Source: Astrocystis sublimbata (taxonomy: Eukaryota; Ascomycota; Sordariomycetes; Xylariales; Xylariaceae). Taken from it: 64,000 nt of DNA. The stretch lies in the NCBI GenBank assembly GCA_022453515.1, contig JAJNNY010000011.1, positions 620,001 through 684,000 on the forward strand, read 5' to 3'. This document shows positions 23,238 through 35,737 of the stretch, piece by piece; the stretch's first letter is position 1; each line of letters opens with the position of its first letter. The translations under genes were made by a program, and so were the position numbers. Under the pieces are notes generated by a model. The model saw only the letters and a list, made by a program, of their open reading frames with translations. It was not told where the DNA came from and did not search any database.

Positions 23238-25600
23238 TTACAAGGCGGCGACGGCCATGGCCACCATACCGAAGAAGCCAAGACCAGCACCGACGCGACC
23301 GGCGCCGGCAGTGGGGATGGCGGATGTGGAACCAGGCGTGGTGACGGGGAGACCAGCTGAAGGCGAGGTGGTGAAGGTGGCGACACCAGAGCCGGTGGGG
23401 TAGGGAGCAGCAACACCGGTGGGCGTGGGGGTGAAGGCAGGGTAGGTGCCAGGGACGATAGCAGCATCGGCGGAGGTGGAGGCCTCAGGACCGGCACCAG
23501 CTTCGGGGGTGATGGTGGTGAAGATGACCTGGGGGACGGTCATCTGGGTGCTGACGACGACGGTGCTGCTGGAGCTGGGGATGACCTCGCCAACCTCATC
23601 GGTGCAGGGGACGACAGTGGTGGCGACGACCTCGATGGTGGTGTAGGTGGCAGCGGGAGCGGGAGTGGGGGTAACAGTCAGGACAGAGGTAATGGTCTCA
23701 GCACCAGTGGCAATGCCAGGGTTGGTGGGGACGAAAGGCGCGCAGATACCCTGGAAGTAGCTGACGGCGTCAGAGATGACCTGGTCAGACTCGCCGTGGG
23801 CGTACAGGCAGGTGAAGACGTTCTTGACGTATTCGCTGTCAGGGCAGAAGCAGGCGGCGTCGGTGTTGTCATTGCAGCCAACGGAGAACATCCAGGTGTT
23901 CAAGCACGAGGGAACGACACCAGGGCAGGGGAGGGTCTCAACAGGAGGAGCAGGGCCGCTTGAAGTCTGCGAAGCGGGCGTGGTCTCCGCTGGGCCGGCG
24001 GGGGTAGACTCGACGGGAGTGGACTCAACGGGGGTAGACTCGGCGGGGCTGGCGGGAGGAGTACCAGCAGGCATGCTGACAGTCTCGGTGACAGGGCAAA
24101 TGGTGGTAGAGACGGGAATGATGACCGTGGTGGTGGTGGCTTCGCCGGCAGGGCAATTAGGGACCTCAGGGCCGCAGCTGGTGATGGTCTGGACGGAGGT
24201 GCTGAAGACAGTGGAGGTGGTGATGTAGCTGGTCACTGAGTAAACCGGGGTAGACTCAGCAGGCGTAGACACAGCGGCGGTTGAGCTGCTAGCAACGGGA
24301 GTGGACTCAGCAGGAGTAGACTCAGCAGGCGTCGATTCAGCGGGGGTGGACTCAGCAGGGGTAGACTCGGCGGGGGTGCTCTCAGCAGGAGTGGATTCAG
24401 CGGGGGTGCTCTCAGCGGGGGTAGACTCGGCAGGAGTGGACTCGACCGGAGTAGACTCAGCGGGAGTGCTTTCAGCGGGAGTGGACTCGGCAGGTGTCGA
24501 CTCAGCAGGCACGCTGCTGCTGGGAGTAGGCACAGGGTACGAGCCAGGGACGGTAGAAGCAGGAGCAGAAGGCGTCTCGGCGGGAGTAGACACAATCGGG
24601 GTGGACTCAACGGGGGTAGACTCAGCCGGGGTGCTCTCGGCAGGAGTGCTCTCAGCAGGAGTGGATTCAGCGGGAGTGCTCTCAACGGGAGTAGACTCAA
24701 CAGGAGTAGACTCGGCCGGAGTAGACTCCACAGGTGTGCTCTCAGCCGGGGTGGAAGGTGTCTCGGCAGGAGTGCTGACGGTGTACGAGGGGAAGGTGAA
24801 AGGCGTGCTAGTGGTCTCTACGGGAGTAGTGGCAGGCAGCTCAGGAGTCTCGGCCGGGGTCGAGGGAGTCTCAACGGGGTATCCGGGAGGAGTGTAGGCG
24901 GGGTATCCAGGAGGAGTGTACTCGGGGTAGCCGGGGTGCTTCTTGGTAGGCTTGGGCTTGTCGCAGTCGAAGCCGATGTGGTGAATACCGTAGTCACAAG
25001 TGTCCTTGGGCTTCTCAGGCTGGTGGGGGTACACGATTGTCACATCGGTAGCGCCACCGCACTGGGTGTTCTTGACGATGGTACCAGAGGCCTTGCAAGG
25101 CGAGCGGTGCTTACAGTTGGATCCATCGGGCATGGTGTAATGGAACTCAAGATCACAGTCGAACTCGGGAGTGACGTAGAAATCACGGATGGAGGTCTTG
25201 TCGACGCCCTTGCTCTTGTCGCAGCTGATCTTGGGGCTGTTGTCCCGCTCCTTGGTAGCCTTGCCGACGATGCACTTGGACTGGAAGCTCCGTCCGGTGA
25301 TCTCGTCCCGCTTGCCGAATTTCTGCGAGCAGGTGTATCCATTGTAGTTGAAACCCTTGTAGCTGCCGAAGCCACCAAAGTTCAGGCCACTCCAGTCGAA
25401 GCCCTTGCCCATGTCGGGTGTACATTGGTTGTCTTGGTTGTCAGGAGAGGGGTACTTGGGCGCATTGTGCCAGCCAAACTGAGAGGGGATTAGCTAACGG
25501 CCCTTCTGTAGGGTGTAAGTGTGGCGATATGCAGACTTACAGTCGCGTTGACCTGGCTGATCCCAGCAGCCAGGGCCACGAGTGCCAAAGTGTTCTTCAT
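23238..25600 (-). CDS. GPI-anchored cell wall protein with CFEM-like domain and STPAE repeats
   Basis: The protein has 766 residues. Exon 1 (25600-25541) encodes a clean signal peptide, MKNTLALVALAAGISQVNA; the intron is 25540-25479 (GTAAGT donor, CAG acceptor); exon 2 is 25478-23238. An N-terminal Cys-containing domain (about residues 40-180) is followed by Pro/Tyr-rich PGYP repeats, then more than 25 STPAE/STPVE units (about 255-435). A CFEM-like domain lies near 538-605, from CPGVVPSC to YFQGICAPF, with seven rather than eight cysteines: the position usually held by the seventh is in the segment YAHGESD. A Ser/Thr-rich stalk and a hydrophobic end (VGAGLGFFGMVAMAVAAL) predict a GPI anchor. 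CFEM proteins serve in haem/iron capture, wall integrity or host interaction; which applies here is unknown. A TTATATACAC box lies about 60 bases upstream of the ATG. Confidence 0.88.
24240..24790 (-). repeat. 15-bp coding minisatellite (STPAE/STPVE units)
   Basis: Two blocks of 15-bp units, separated by a short non-repeated segment near 24500-24590, encode Ser-Thr-Pro-Ala/Val-Glu. Units differ mainly at synonymous positions and at Ala/Val, as expected of an old, still recombining array. The period keeps the frame, so copy changes only lengthen or shorten the mucin-like stalk. Confidence 0.9.
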
Positions 25601-28600
25601 GTTGTCTAAAGCTGAGATGGACTACTCAGATGAAAATGGGTGAATAGCGTCTGCTGTGTATATAAGGTTGGGTTGGTATGAGCGATAGTGTGTTTTATAT
25701 CCAGCAAAAACGACAGTAGTATAGGGAGATGGTGGAAGTCAAGTGAGCGAATGATCTTGAGCTTCTTGGACAAAAAAGGAAATAATTAGTCAATGAAACT
25801 GACAAGGAGATGAGGGCTCCAGTAGAAAGAATAGCCTTAGAGAAGATGAGAGGATAAAAAGACACAATGGGTGGCAGGAAACAAAGGCATATATAGCATC
25901 TCACAATGAAGACTCGAGAGCCTCTCATCTGATGACGGCCGGGCTGCGGGTCAGACCAGGCACAGGACCCTGCACATGCCGACCAGGGTTGAGAACCGTT
26001 GTTTCTCCATGGCGGCCTTTGGGCATTGGCCCTTGTCCCATGGCCAGATGGCAAGGCAGGTCTCGGTGGGCTATACCACAGTCGGTAGTATACGATGGGA
26101 GACGGGGGTGCACGAGAGAAGGGCGCGCTAGGCCAGGCACGACTGGACCAGATGGGCCGGCAGCAAGGGTGTCGCTATGCACATGGCAGAGCGCGCGGCT
26201 CCGTGGGCATCGAGGTTGTATTTTCAGGGGTCGACGTTGGCAGACACACGAGGATTGGACGGATGGGTTGGATTGGGGGTGAGGGTCTCGAGGGTGACGA
26301 GGGAGGACTCGAATGAATCGCGGCTTGAAAAAGCTAGCGCCAGGCACTGGAGCAGGGACAGAGCATGGTTGCGCTAGGGGCGGGGAGGGAGACCCCAATG
26401 CAACCTATCCGCTTCTAGTCAGAGCGGGGCCCATAGCGGGTCTGCGCGATGGTCTGGCCGGTCATAGGCCCCCCTGACTACCAGCTCTGGCCAATGGGGA
26501 CACTGCAGTCGTCCGATGTGGTTGTGGATGGGTGCTCGGTGCTCGCTTGGCGGCGGGCTGTCGATGTCAGTGCATCGCTTCCACCTGCGAAGCGCCACGA
26601 AAGCGCTGTCATTCATCCCTTGCCGCTCCCTCACCTGCAGTCTCTAGCGAATGCTACTTACTCGTACAAGCCTACGAATGGACAGAGCAGTCTGACAATG
26701 AACACGCAAATGGCCTGTCAACACTTGCTCGCTTAGTACCCGAATTAGCTGAGGTATCCATCGATGTAAGTCATTGGTATCCAGCTAATCGTACGCTTTC
26801 TCCTGTCCTTGTTGTCAAATGCCTCGACATCCTGTGAGCAAGTAACAGGTTACAATTACACTGAGTATTGATTGATACCTGACACCACACAACCTTAGTG
26901 AAAACCCAAAGGAAACTGACTTGTACAGCCAAGACCGAGTCGTCCTTCATTGTTTCTGTCCATGACAGAAATACGAGGTGTGCGCTGTTTCGCCGGCAAG
27001 CTGTTCCTTTTGAAACAGCACAGCCTCGCAACCACACCCCAATGCAGGTACAGCCAGATCCAACGGACACTGCCGTCCCTCCATCCCAAGAACCGTGGGG
27101 TGTTTGCGCGCCCTAATAGGGAGCTCAGTATATTGCCCAAGGGTCATCAGCCTATCCCGGTGCCGACTCATAGCGACGGCATTTATAGAACATAGCCCCA
27201 AAAGCATCTTGTTTTTTGTTTGGTAGGCATCCAACTGTCACCCCAACTTGCAGATACCGTCACTTTGGATCCTACAGTCGATATTGAAGGGACTTGCATA
27301 GTTGCAATCTTGACAATCTAAATCGAGAGTTTGGACTACTGATCAAGTGAAGCCTTCGGTGCGTTGCTATTCTAAACATGTCTCGCTTCGGAAGCCTCCA
27401 TCTACTCGTATCTATCTACATATCCACTTGCGAAAGAAAGAGCACTTTACGTAAATAAAAAGCGCAACGTGCTCTGTAAAGTGCACACATAATACCCTTG
27501 ATGCCCCTTGGCGAACTCGTCGGCCACTTTGATGACGTCGAATTGCGAGATAGCCACTAATCGGGTGTTATGAGCAGGGTGTCACGGTGAGTTATTTGTG
27601 TAAAGAGACCCAATCCGCTCTATAAGTTAAGTGTATGCAGGTGATTGATTGATAACACGCATGGGCAGATTTTAATCCCTCCAGGTCCCATCGTGAGATC
27701 AACTCACAGCCATCGGACGACAAGCGCCTCGCTATGAGCAATACGGTAGGTTGCATCGAAAATCCCTTCTTCACCTTGCCTTGACCTATCTTTCCCCATT
27801 GGCGGGTTGTCCCTTTTTGGGCATCTTCACCGGCTCACTTTCATTAGCGTCTTGCCGCATTGAGAGATCGGATGCAGGGGTTCATCTACCAGGTTGAGTC
27901 GAGTCAGTGGGGGGGGCTTTTTTCTCCCTTAGGTACTCGATAACTGGCGCAGAGACAACAGACAACAGACGACCAGTTGGCAGTCAGTCACCCAATCCTT
28001 CTCTTCGGCTCGGTTTCAGGTCGAAGTTATTGGGACGGCGGGAGAGCAGCACCGGCAGCATCACGAACCAACGAACCACACCCACCCACGCCACGGTTTC
28101 ACTGGGCACCTAAATGTAAACCATCCACAGGTTCGGAGGAGTTGCGGCGGAAGCTACGGCATGAATGCAGTACACTCACTCCCTTTCTCATACATGTAGT
28201 CATGCTATACATACAGTATCAACAGTAGGTATTAGGACATGTTACTGCTGTTACGAATGTTGCATGTCGACATGTCCTCGCAGGATAATTAGTCTAATTC
28301 GCTTATAACATTCAAATATCCTACGGGAACGCTTTACGGGAACGCTCTACGGGAACGCTCTACGGGAATTAGTTGATCGATCAATCACTTCCCCTTTACC
28401 TACCTAAACCTTGCCTAAAATGGGCTAGATGGAATCACAGGTAACCACTGTTATCTTAGCTGGATCTTAGGTCCCTAGCGAGCTTTGTTTTCTCCCGCCA
28501 AGAAGGTCCCGCGCATTACCTGACACCAACCCTGGGGAAATCGCGAAACCCCCGCTTGCTTTGCTGTGACCCATGATCAGATATCACCACCACCACCACC

Positions 28601-31600
28601 ATCACCAGCGTTGAACACGAGATCTTGCTACACGTTTGCGGAGGACATAGTACGATTCGATCAGAAAGGCGAAACCTATTGAATAATACCTTAAACATCC
28701 TCAGGTGGTAGTGGAGGTGACGTTGGCTCTGTCTTTCCATCGGGCGAAAGCTTCCGCATGAATGATTTAGTATAGATGAACATGACTAGTTCGACGGATG
28801 GACAGCCGGCCCGCGCCAGTTGCAAGAGAACGGAATATTTCATAGCTACCTATCCGAGGCTATCATTGATCAATCAATCAATCAATCATCTCGCCTGTTC
28901 TATTCCGAGCTCAAATAATGCTGCGAACCTAATCTGTAGGGTCATCCCTTGCTGGATGACGGGCTAGATGGGATATGCGCATGATGTTCATATAGTAGGC
29001 GTCTACTATAAACAAGATGAGAGATGGGACAACGTCAACTCAATACTCTACTGTATCTTCAGACCCCGTTGCAAACCCGCAATTACATAGATCGTAGATC
29101 CTGGCTACTAGGTATATACTTACTCGTAGGAAGCTTTGGTCGGCCGAAATAACCACCAGGTAGGCAATGGAAGGGAAGAATTTTGTTTCCTAAACTCCGG
29201 ATTGATTACCTAACCGAACGGTGAACTAACCTACCCCACCCTACCCTTAAGCACCTACCTATAAGTCACCGCCATGTTCTATAACAGCACGCATCGTTTA
29301 TTCAGGTAATAGTGTACGGTGTTATATGTACGTAACGGGCTGGTAAACATTGAACAACAGTACAGTACTATGGAGTGTAGGGTCCTGACCTACCCACCTG
29401 CTGCTAGGGTGGGTGCACTGAACAAGAATCTTCCGGCACCAACCTCAATAGCCACGCCGCACGCGTGGTGGTAGATTGATTTTCTCCACGAATAGGTAGG
29501 GAAAGGATACAGTGTGCGACGGTAACTACCGTAGGCCGACGCGTCCTTACTTACATACGCAAGGTAAGTATACTCGGTAGAAGCACAGCCTCTTTCTCTC
29601 TCTCGCCTCTACTGAACCTCCCTTTTCCCCCTTCCTTGGCAAATGCAACGTTCGCCACCCGTCCAGGAACCGAACCACAAGCGCGATTGGAATTGGTGGC
29701 CCAGAGACGAAGCGAGACAGGACTAATTATCCACGTCCGTCTAGCTCTAGCTCTAATCAGCGCTTCTCGTATTCAGTTCACTTCACTTCACTTCACTTCG
29801 AATATCGTGAGGCGAAATGGAAAGGAGAAGTTTGTCAATGCAGTACAATGGCTCTACCACTCATTGGAGATTGTGCTTAGTAGGTAGATAGGAGATAGGA
29901 GATAGAAACGTGGCATGGCTGACAGACAATGAGGCGTCAAAGTCTGCCGACTCCCGAGGAGCAATTGGTTGTTGTTTTTCCCGTTGCCTGAAACCTCCTG
30001 AATGAACCCATGGGACCTACCTGTTTAAATCTAAATCAATTGGACTCAGTCTTCTATCCTGATCTTGTTCGAGATAAGCCAGTCATTGTGCTCGAAGTGC
30101 GCACACTGCACACCACACTACAGAACGAGCAGGCAAGCATTAAGCAAGGGATTGATCGATATGATCCTGCCCTGACTGAGATAGGTCAATAGATAAGTGG
30201 CCCAGTGGGTGGCTGTGGTGTGATGATTGATGATAGTCCAGATCAGTTACCATTTTCAGTCATCTGATCGCGGTTATCCTGTCCTGTCCTATCGCGACAA
30301 TCCGGTCGAATGTCCCGGATAGACAGACGATCAATCCTATTCCTGTCTGTCTGTCTCCAGTCTGTCTGTCTCCAGAGCCACGCGAATCCTCCAGAAAGGA
30401 CGGAGACACACGTGCAGGGCCGGGGTTGATGTTGGTACCTGCATGATCGAGATCCTACCTACTTACCTAATTGAGGGCGTGAGGGTCGTACGAAAGTAGT
30501 GCTATTGCACGATGATCTCGCGCGTGGCTTTGTGGCGCCTACCTACCTACACCTGGGCACACAGATCTGATTACGCACATGGGCATTTTAGTCCCAGTCC
30601 AATGTGCGACGAGAAGTCCTACGCAGGTTTAAATGTAGTTCTAGGAAGGTGAACAAGTAGAAATATGTAGGTAGGCTCATGTCGTCATTGAATTGGTTAT
30701 CGGGATGTTCTTTGTTCGTTGCAGGTTATCCTAGGTATCCCAAAGAGCGCTAAAACCCCACCATCTCCGGGTGCCTAACCTACAACTTCACTTCACCTTA
30801 GCCGCCATCTCCAACTAGCACTCATTCTTTCAATCCACCATTTCTAATACAGTAGCAATGATAGAAATAACAGTATGTAATGACGCAGAGCATCATTGCC
30901 GATCTCTCTCGCTAAAGTACCGCACCTCACTTCTATTTGACTTGACTTGACTTGACTTGCTAAGCGCCCAAAAACGCGACCTATTTACCCACGTGCGACT
31001 AAGTACCTAAACTAAACTGCCCCTACTGCACGTCCTAAGCGCCGAACCATAGATAGCGTCATGTCATCTCGTGGCTGTACGTACTAGGTCTCCTCAGCTG
31101 GCCTTTCCTGCCTGCAGTTGGTCCGTAACAAATATCAAGACTAGAGAAGAGAGAACTAGATACAGCAAGACAGCGTCCCTCTATATACCTATATATCACC
31201 CTATGCGCATCCTGTCCTCATCTGGTAGTATTTAGCTTAGTCATGTGAGAGGCCGATACTGGCACTTGGCCGTGACCAAGACCTTTTTGCCTCTTTTCCA
31301 CCGTGTACGAAGGGAATGAATGGCTTTTAAGGCTGTTGGAAGATTTTCAACCCTTTACGCAAGTAAGAGGTGTGTGGTGCTGTTCGGTCAACTATGACGG
31401 GAGTTGCACACTACGAGAAGGCAAGGCTCCTGCAATAGGTGATATATCTTCCTTCAGATCAGACCTTACGGGTGCCATGGGCTTGTGAGCCATCCATCAG
31501 TGGCCATGACGCATCCCGTAACTACATACGGGTCAGCTATTAAAGGGGTACGGTACTGGGCTGAAAAAGAAAAGAAGCAAGGATCGTTTTATGTGTATGT

Positions 31601-31992
31601 ATGACTTGAAGCAAATTCGTAACTTTGATCTTTTATTTTATTTTATATCTGATAACTACCTCATCGGGACTGAGTCGAGGCCTTGTCGGACCCCAAGTGT
31701 GCGACAACTTGCGAGGCTTAACCAAACGGCGCGGTGCATCAAGGATATTAAGTATATCATGCAGATGGGAACAAAAAGTACGAATACTTACCTAGGCAAG
31801 CCGATCCAACGTCCGCATCTAATTAGGTTGTCGATGATTCGCTGAAACCAACAACAGGTGGATGGATAGATGGATGTATGACTCGCGGAAGTACTGGATA
31901 TCTGGATATAAGTAGTACCCATCCATACGTACCTTCCCATGTTTCTGTCTCTACACAAAGACAAACTCAACCTCATCTCAACTCAACTCAAC
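25601..31992. other. 6.4-kb stretch without a recognised gene
   Basis: No open frame on either strand has credible length, splice structure or family resemblance. The stretch is rich in short tandem motifs (CAAT units near 28870, TTCAC units near 29775, CTGT units near 30340, TTGAC units near 30940, CTCAA units near 31975) and in ACCTACCT/AGGTAGGT words. I see no transposase, reverse transcriptase or terminal repeats. Noncoding RNAs cannot be excluded. Confidence 0.55.
28322..28370 (+). repeat. 13-bp tandem repeat
   Basis: Three full copies and a partial copy of ACGGGAACGCTCT (the first with one change) lie in gene-free DNA. Confidence 0.85.
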
Positions 31993-34900
31993 TCACCCAG
32001 CAGTCGGCCGACTAGGGTAAGCAGTCAACCCCGGCCGCCGAATATCCAGGCCCTCAACAGCCATCGCAGTCGCAGTCGCAGTATCAGTCGCAGTGACAGC
32101 CACAGTAGTCGGACTGTCCAGCAAAACAGTCGGGAGATCCATCTCCGCCAGCCTCCGCCGCAATTCCTCCAACTCGTCGGCACAATCCCGTTCCTGACAC
32201 CTAGTATACCCCAGCTCCCCCGCGAGCTCCTCATCCGTCGCCGCGCGCGTCGAGTTCCCCTCATCGACGACCACCATCCCCTCAACGAGCTCATACCTCT
32301 TGTTCTTGTCCTTCCTGAAGTCGGGCTGCCTGACGCCCTGCGTCAACGACCTGGGCGGCACCGAGTTATACGCTGAGATCCGGGTAGTCCCGTACAACGG
32401 GTCGTTGGTCTGCAGGGCGTAGCGTGCGTCGGCGGTGAGGACGGAAGGGTAGCACACGTTGGCCGTAAGCGCGTACGGGTCGCTGCGGGGGAGCAGCGCC
32501 ATGCTTTTCCACGTGTAGCTCATGACGTTGAGCGTGATGATGGTGCTGCGGTACACGGTTGCCAGGTAGTAATTGCCCCTGTCTTCGATCGGGCCCCCCT
32601 CTTCGCCGACTGTTTTTTCCGGGGGAAACTTGCAGAAGCGTCGCCAGCCGCCTTCATTGTCGTTGGGGATTCCGCCGTTTTGGTCGCCGGGGACTGTTAT
32701 GCCACTGCGTGTTAGTATTGGGGAGCAAGAGACAGGGCTCGGCACTGGGCAGACCGCTAGCTGATCGAGACTGCTTGAATTATGAGGGCGTAAAGAGTCT
32801 AGGAGCAGGGGCAAGTCTTACGGAGTCTCACCCAGCCGTCGGGACGGCCCTGTTGGAAATGCGCTGGAGGCCACTGACAAAGCGGATTGTATAGTCAGCC
32901 GGAGTTCATCCTCATTAGTACGTAGGAAGGTAGATGGATGGGTAAGGTCGGCACGAGAATAAAAGGGGTAGGACGACATGTAGCTCACCCACCTCGTCGC
33001 GCTCGCATCTGGCGGCCTTGCGCTTGCCGTTGGGGTTGACGTACGACTTGGCAATGAACTTGGACCATTCCGTGCTCTTGTGCCCGTCGTTCCAGCTCTT
33101 GGTGAGCGGGCGTGCGTTGTTGGATTGGTCCAAGTTGGAGCACGTGACCCGAGAGTACCCCATCCGGGCGACGGAGCTGTAGTGGTAGCATACCTGCGGG
33201 TACTTGGCGCCGTCACACGTCCGCATGTATGTCGGGTAGGTCGTGGACTGCGTGTTGATGGTGGTTGTGCGGGTTGACTTCTTCGAACTTGCTGTTGTCC
33301 GTGCCGGCACGCCCGGGGAGAGGGAGTAGACATACTTGCCGGCGAAGCTGTTGAACCCATCAAACACGAGTCTGCCTGGGATCTCGATAGCGATGTCGTC
33401 GAGTGCCAGGCTGTCGGAGCAATGGGCATCACCATATGCTGTGCGCTTGGCCTTGGCCCGCTTGTTCAGCTTGCGGGCCTGTAGGTCTCGGAACTCCTGC
33501 ATCTTGGGCGATATGCCGCGGGCTTCGACTCCCTCTTCTTGTTCTCCCTTACCGTTGTCCACAAAGTCAAAGTTGGCGATACCCGAGGGATCGCTGCGGA
33601 GACTGAGGCCACCAGAAAGATGCTGTCCCGTCAAGCTGCTCGGGCAGGTGTCGGATATAGTGTTCTGATACACGGTCAAGTGCGTGACGCACAAGGGTGC
33701 GTATTTGCCGCTCTTGCACCCGCTCTTCTGACCCGTGATGTGCGAGTTCTTGGTCAGTGTGACCCAGCCAGAGGGACACTTGCTGTTGCATGCTTTGCCG
33801 TTGCCCTTGTTTGGCCCCCAGTACAAATTCTGAAAATAAATGTTGTCGGCGGCACACAGAGCCCGTTGGAAGCCGTCGAAACCTCCACCTAGGCAGTACA
33901 TGTATTAGTTGGTATGTTCGTCTTTTGAAAAGGTTGTGAAAGTAGGGAAGGGAGCCGCCCACCGTGACAGCCCTCTCCGGTATTAACCGAGAGGTCGGCG
34001 TCAAACACCTTGCCATGACCCCAGGCAATTGGCCTATGACCTGGAGGGCATGGAGTACCCAGACTCCCCTTGGGAAGACACGGAGTCCAGAATATACCGA
34101 GCGCCCTGCTGTTTGTTGTGGCGACGGCCTTCGAGACCTCGGCGAAGAGGGCGCCCTGGCCTCGCGAGGACAAGTCGTCGATAGCACTGTTGGTGCCCAC
34201 GGAATCCAAATCTAGTGCCCACACCATGGTGCCCCCTAGACACAGCCGGTTGGCGTAGTCCATCTTCATCTTGAACGTCTCGGCGTCGTCGTAGCTCACC
34301 CACTGGTCACTGTCCCACGTCATGTACTTGATCGCCGCGGTGGTGTCGAGCACCGGCTTGATGCCCTTGGACGAGATGATGTCTTGGATCTCGGCATCGG
34401 ACAGGACACCTGACTGCCCGGTGCATGGGCCGGCGAGGGCGCCGTCGGCAAAGGGGCATCCGGGCTTACTACAGCTGGGGTCCTTGAGGGTGAAGGACCG
34501 GCCGTAGAAGCCAAGACCAAGAACAACCTTGCTCGAGTCGATGTTGTTGCGCCAGAGCAAATCCAGAGCCTGGTCGATCTCGGTCAGGTTTGTGTGCGCC
34601 TGGACCTCCTTGCGGGTGAACGGGTTCTCTCCATCCCACGTCCCGTGTATGTCGTACGCTATTTACTCCCATTAGCCGAGGCTTCATGGATCTCACTGAA
34701 CCAAAGACAAGTTTGAGGGACGACAGATTAATACTTACTCAACATGTTGAACCAGTCTAAATACGGCTGCATGCCGGCGATGTCAAAATTTCGCAGATAC
34801 CAATAAGAGGACGGGAGCGTGGCTGTGACGCCATAGCTGTCACCGACGGCCGCCCGCAGCTCAGATAGGAACGTTACATAGTTGGCGAAGTCGGCCGGGT

Positions 34901-35737
34901 TTCCCCCTCGATCGTCAGCGACGGGGTACTCCCAGTCGATGTCGACACCGTCGAACGCGTACGTCTTCATGAAGAGCCTGAGCGAGGAGATGAAGGCGGC
35001 TCGGTTGGCCGACGAGGACACCATGGCAGAGAAGACCTGGCCGCCGGCGTCCCAGCCACCGATACTGATGAACGTCTTCAGCGCCGGGTTTTTGGACTTG
35101 AGGTTGGTGAACTCGGTGTAGGACTTGACATCAAAGTCGTTCATCTGGGCGACGCCAAAGGTGGAGGGGTCGATGAGGGCGAAGGCATAGTTGAGGTGCG
35201 TCCACTTAGCTGCGTCAATGTCCGACACGTACCACTGCCCGCAGGGCCGACTCGGTGACCATGATTCATAGTAGCCGATTCGCCTCTTCGCGGCAGTGCC
35301 GCCACTGGATGAGCAGGAAGGTTTGGAAGGAGCCTGACAGCCGCTCTGGCATTTAGTGTCGCAAAATTCACTTGTGGTGCCACAGAATCTTTGGTGGGCG
35401 TGTCAGAATTAACATGCTTTTATCTAGATCGAGGAGACAGTTGTCGGGCCACGTACCCGTATTGCGAACAGCAAACATTGAGTGGGCAGGACTTTCCTGA
35501 GTCTTTGGCGTACTGACCGCACTCCGCAACAGCATCGCAATTAGAGACGCACGTTTTACCGCAATAATCCGGGCCGAAACCGCAGAAGCCACTTTTGGAA
35601 CAACAGCCGGAGACACAGGGACTGGTCGAAGAGCAGGTGCCGTCTCCTTGTGCTGCTGTGAGGCCCACTAGCAGAGAGCAGGTGATGATGGCCACAATCC
35701 CAAGGTTGCCCATGTTGGCATTCCGTGGCACGAGCAT
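31993..35737 (-). CDS. Secreted chitinase: chitin-binding type 1, GH18, NucA/NucB-like C-terminus
   Basis: This is a 1091-residue secreted enzyme of the fungal killer-toxin-like (subgroup C) chitinase type. Exons are 35737-35457, 35388-34739, 34658-33963, 33888-32993, 32873-32822 and 32693-31993; every join restores conserved sequence and phase. A second ATG at 35713 would give a tighter signal peptide (MGNLGIVAIITCSLLVG). Two hevein-like chitin-binding domains follow (about residues 32-66 and 71-112; CCSKSGFCGFGPDYCG, and CCSQYGFCGTTSEFC across intron 1). The GH18 barrel starts at RRIGYYESW (about 128) and has the catalytic DGVDIDWE at 240-247 with Glu247 as acid/base. The C-terminal part, near 760-885, carries Cys-rich sequence and RCERDEWPPA joined to GDQNGG, which resembles a NucA/NucB DNase domain. 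No LysM is present in this chain, but a LysM gene starts divergently next to it. Confidence 0.9.

Noticed and set aside
24301..24897. 198-residue plus-strand frame of VDSAG-like repeats
   Set aside because: It is the antisense of the STPAE minisatellite, whose period of 15 keeps every frame open.
25925..26398. Overlapping frames of 100-157 codons on both strands
   Set aside because: The frames occur on both strands at once with no conserved motif, signal peptide or splice structure; high G/C alone explains them.
28322..28370. Regularly spaced repeat considered as a CRISPR-like array
   Set aside because: The copies are directly adjacent with no spacers, and the genome is eukaryotic.
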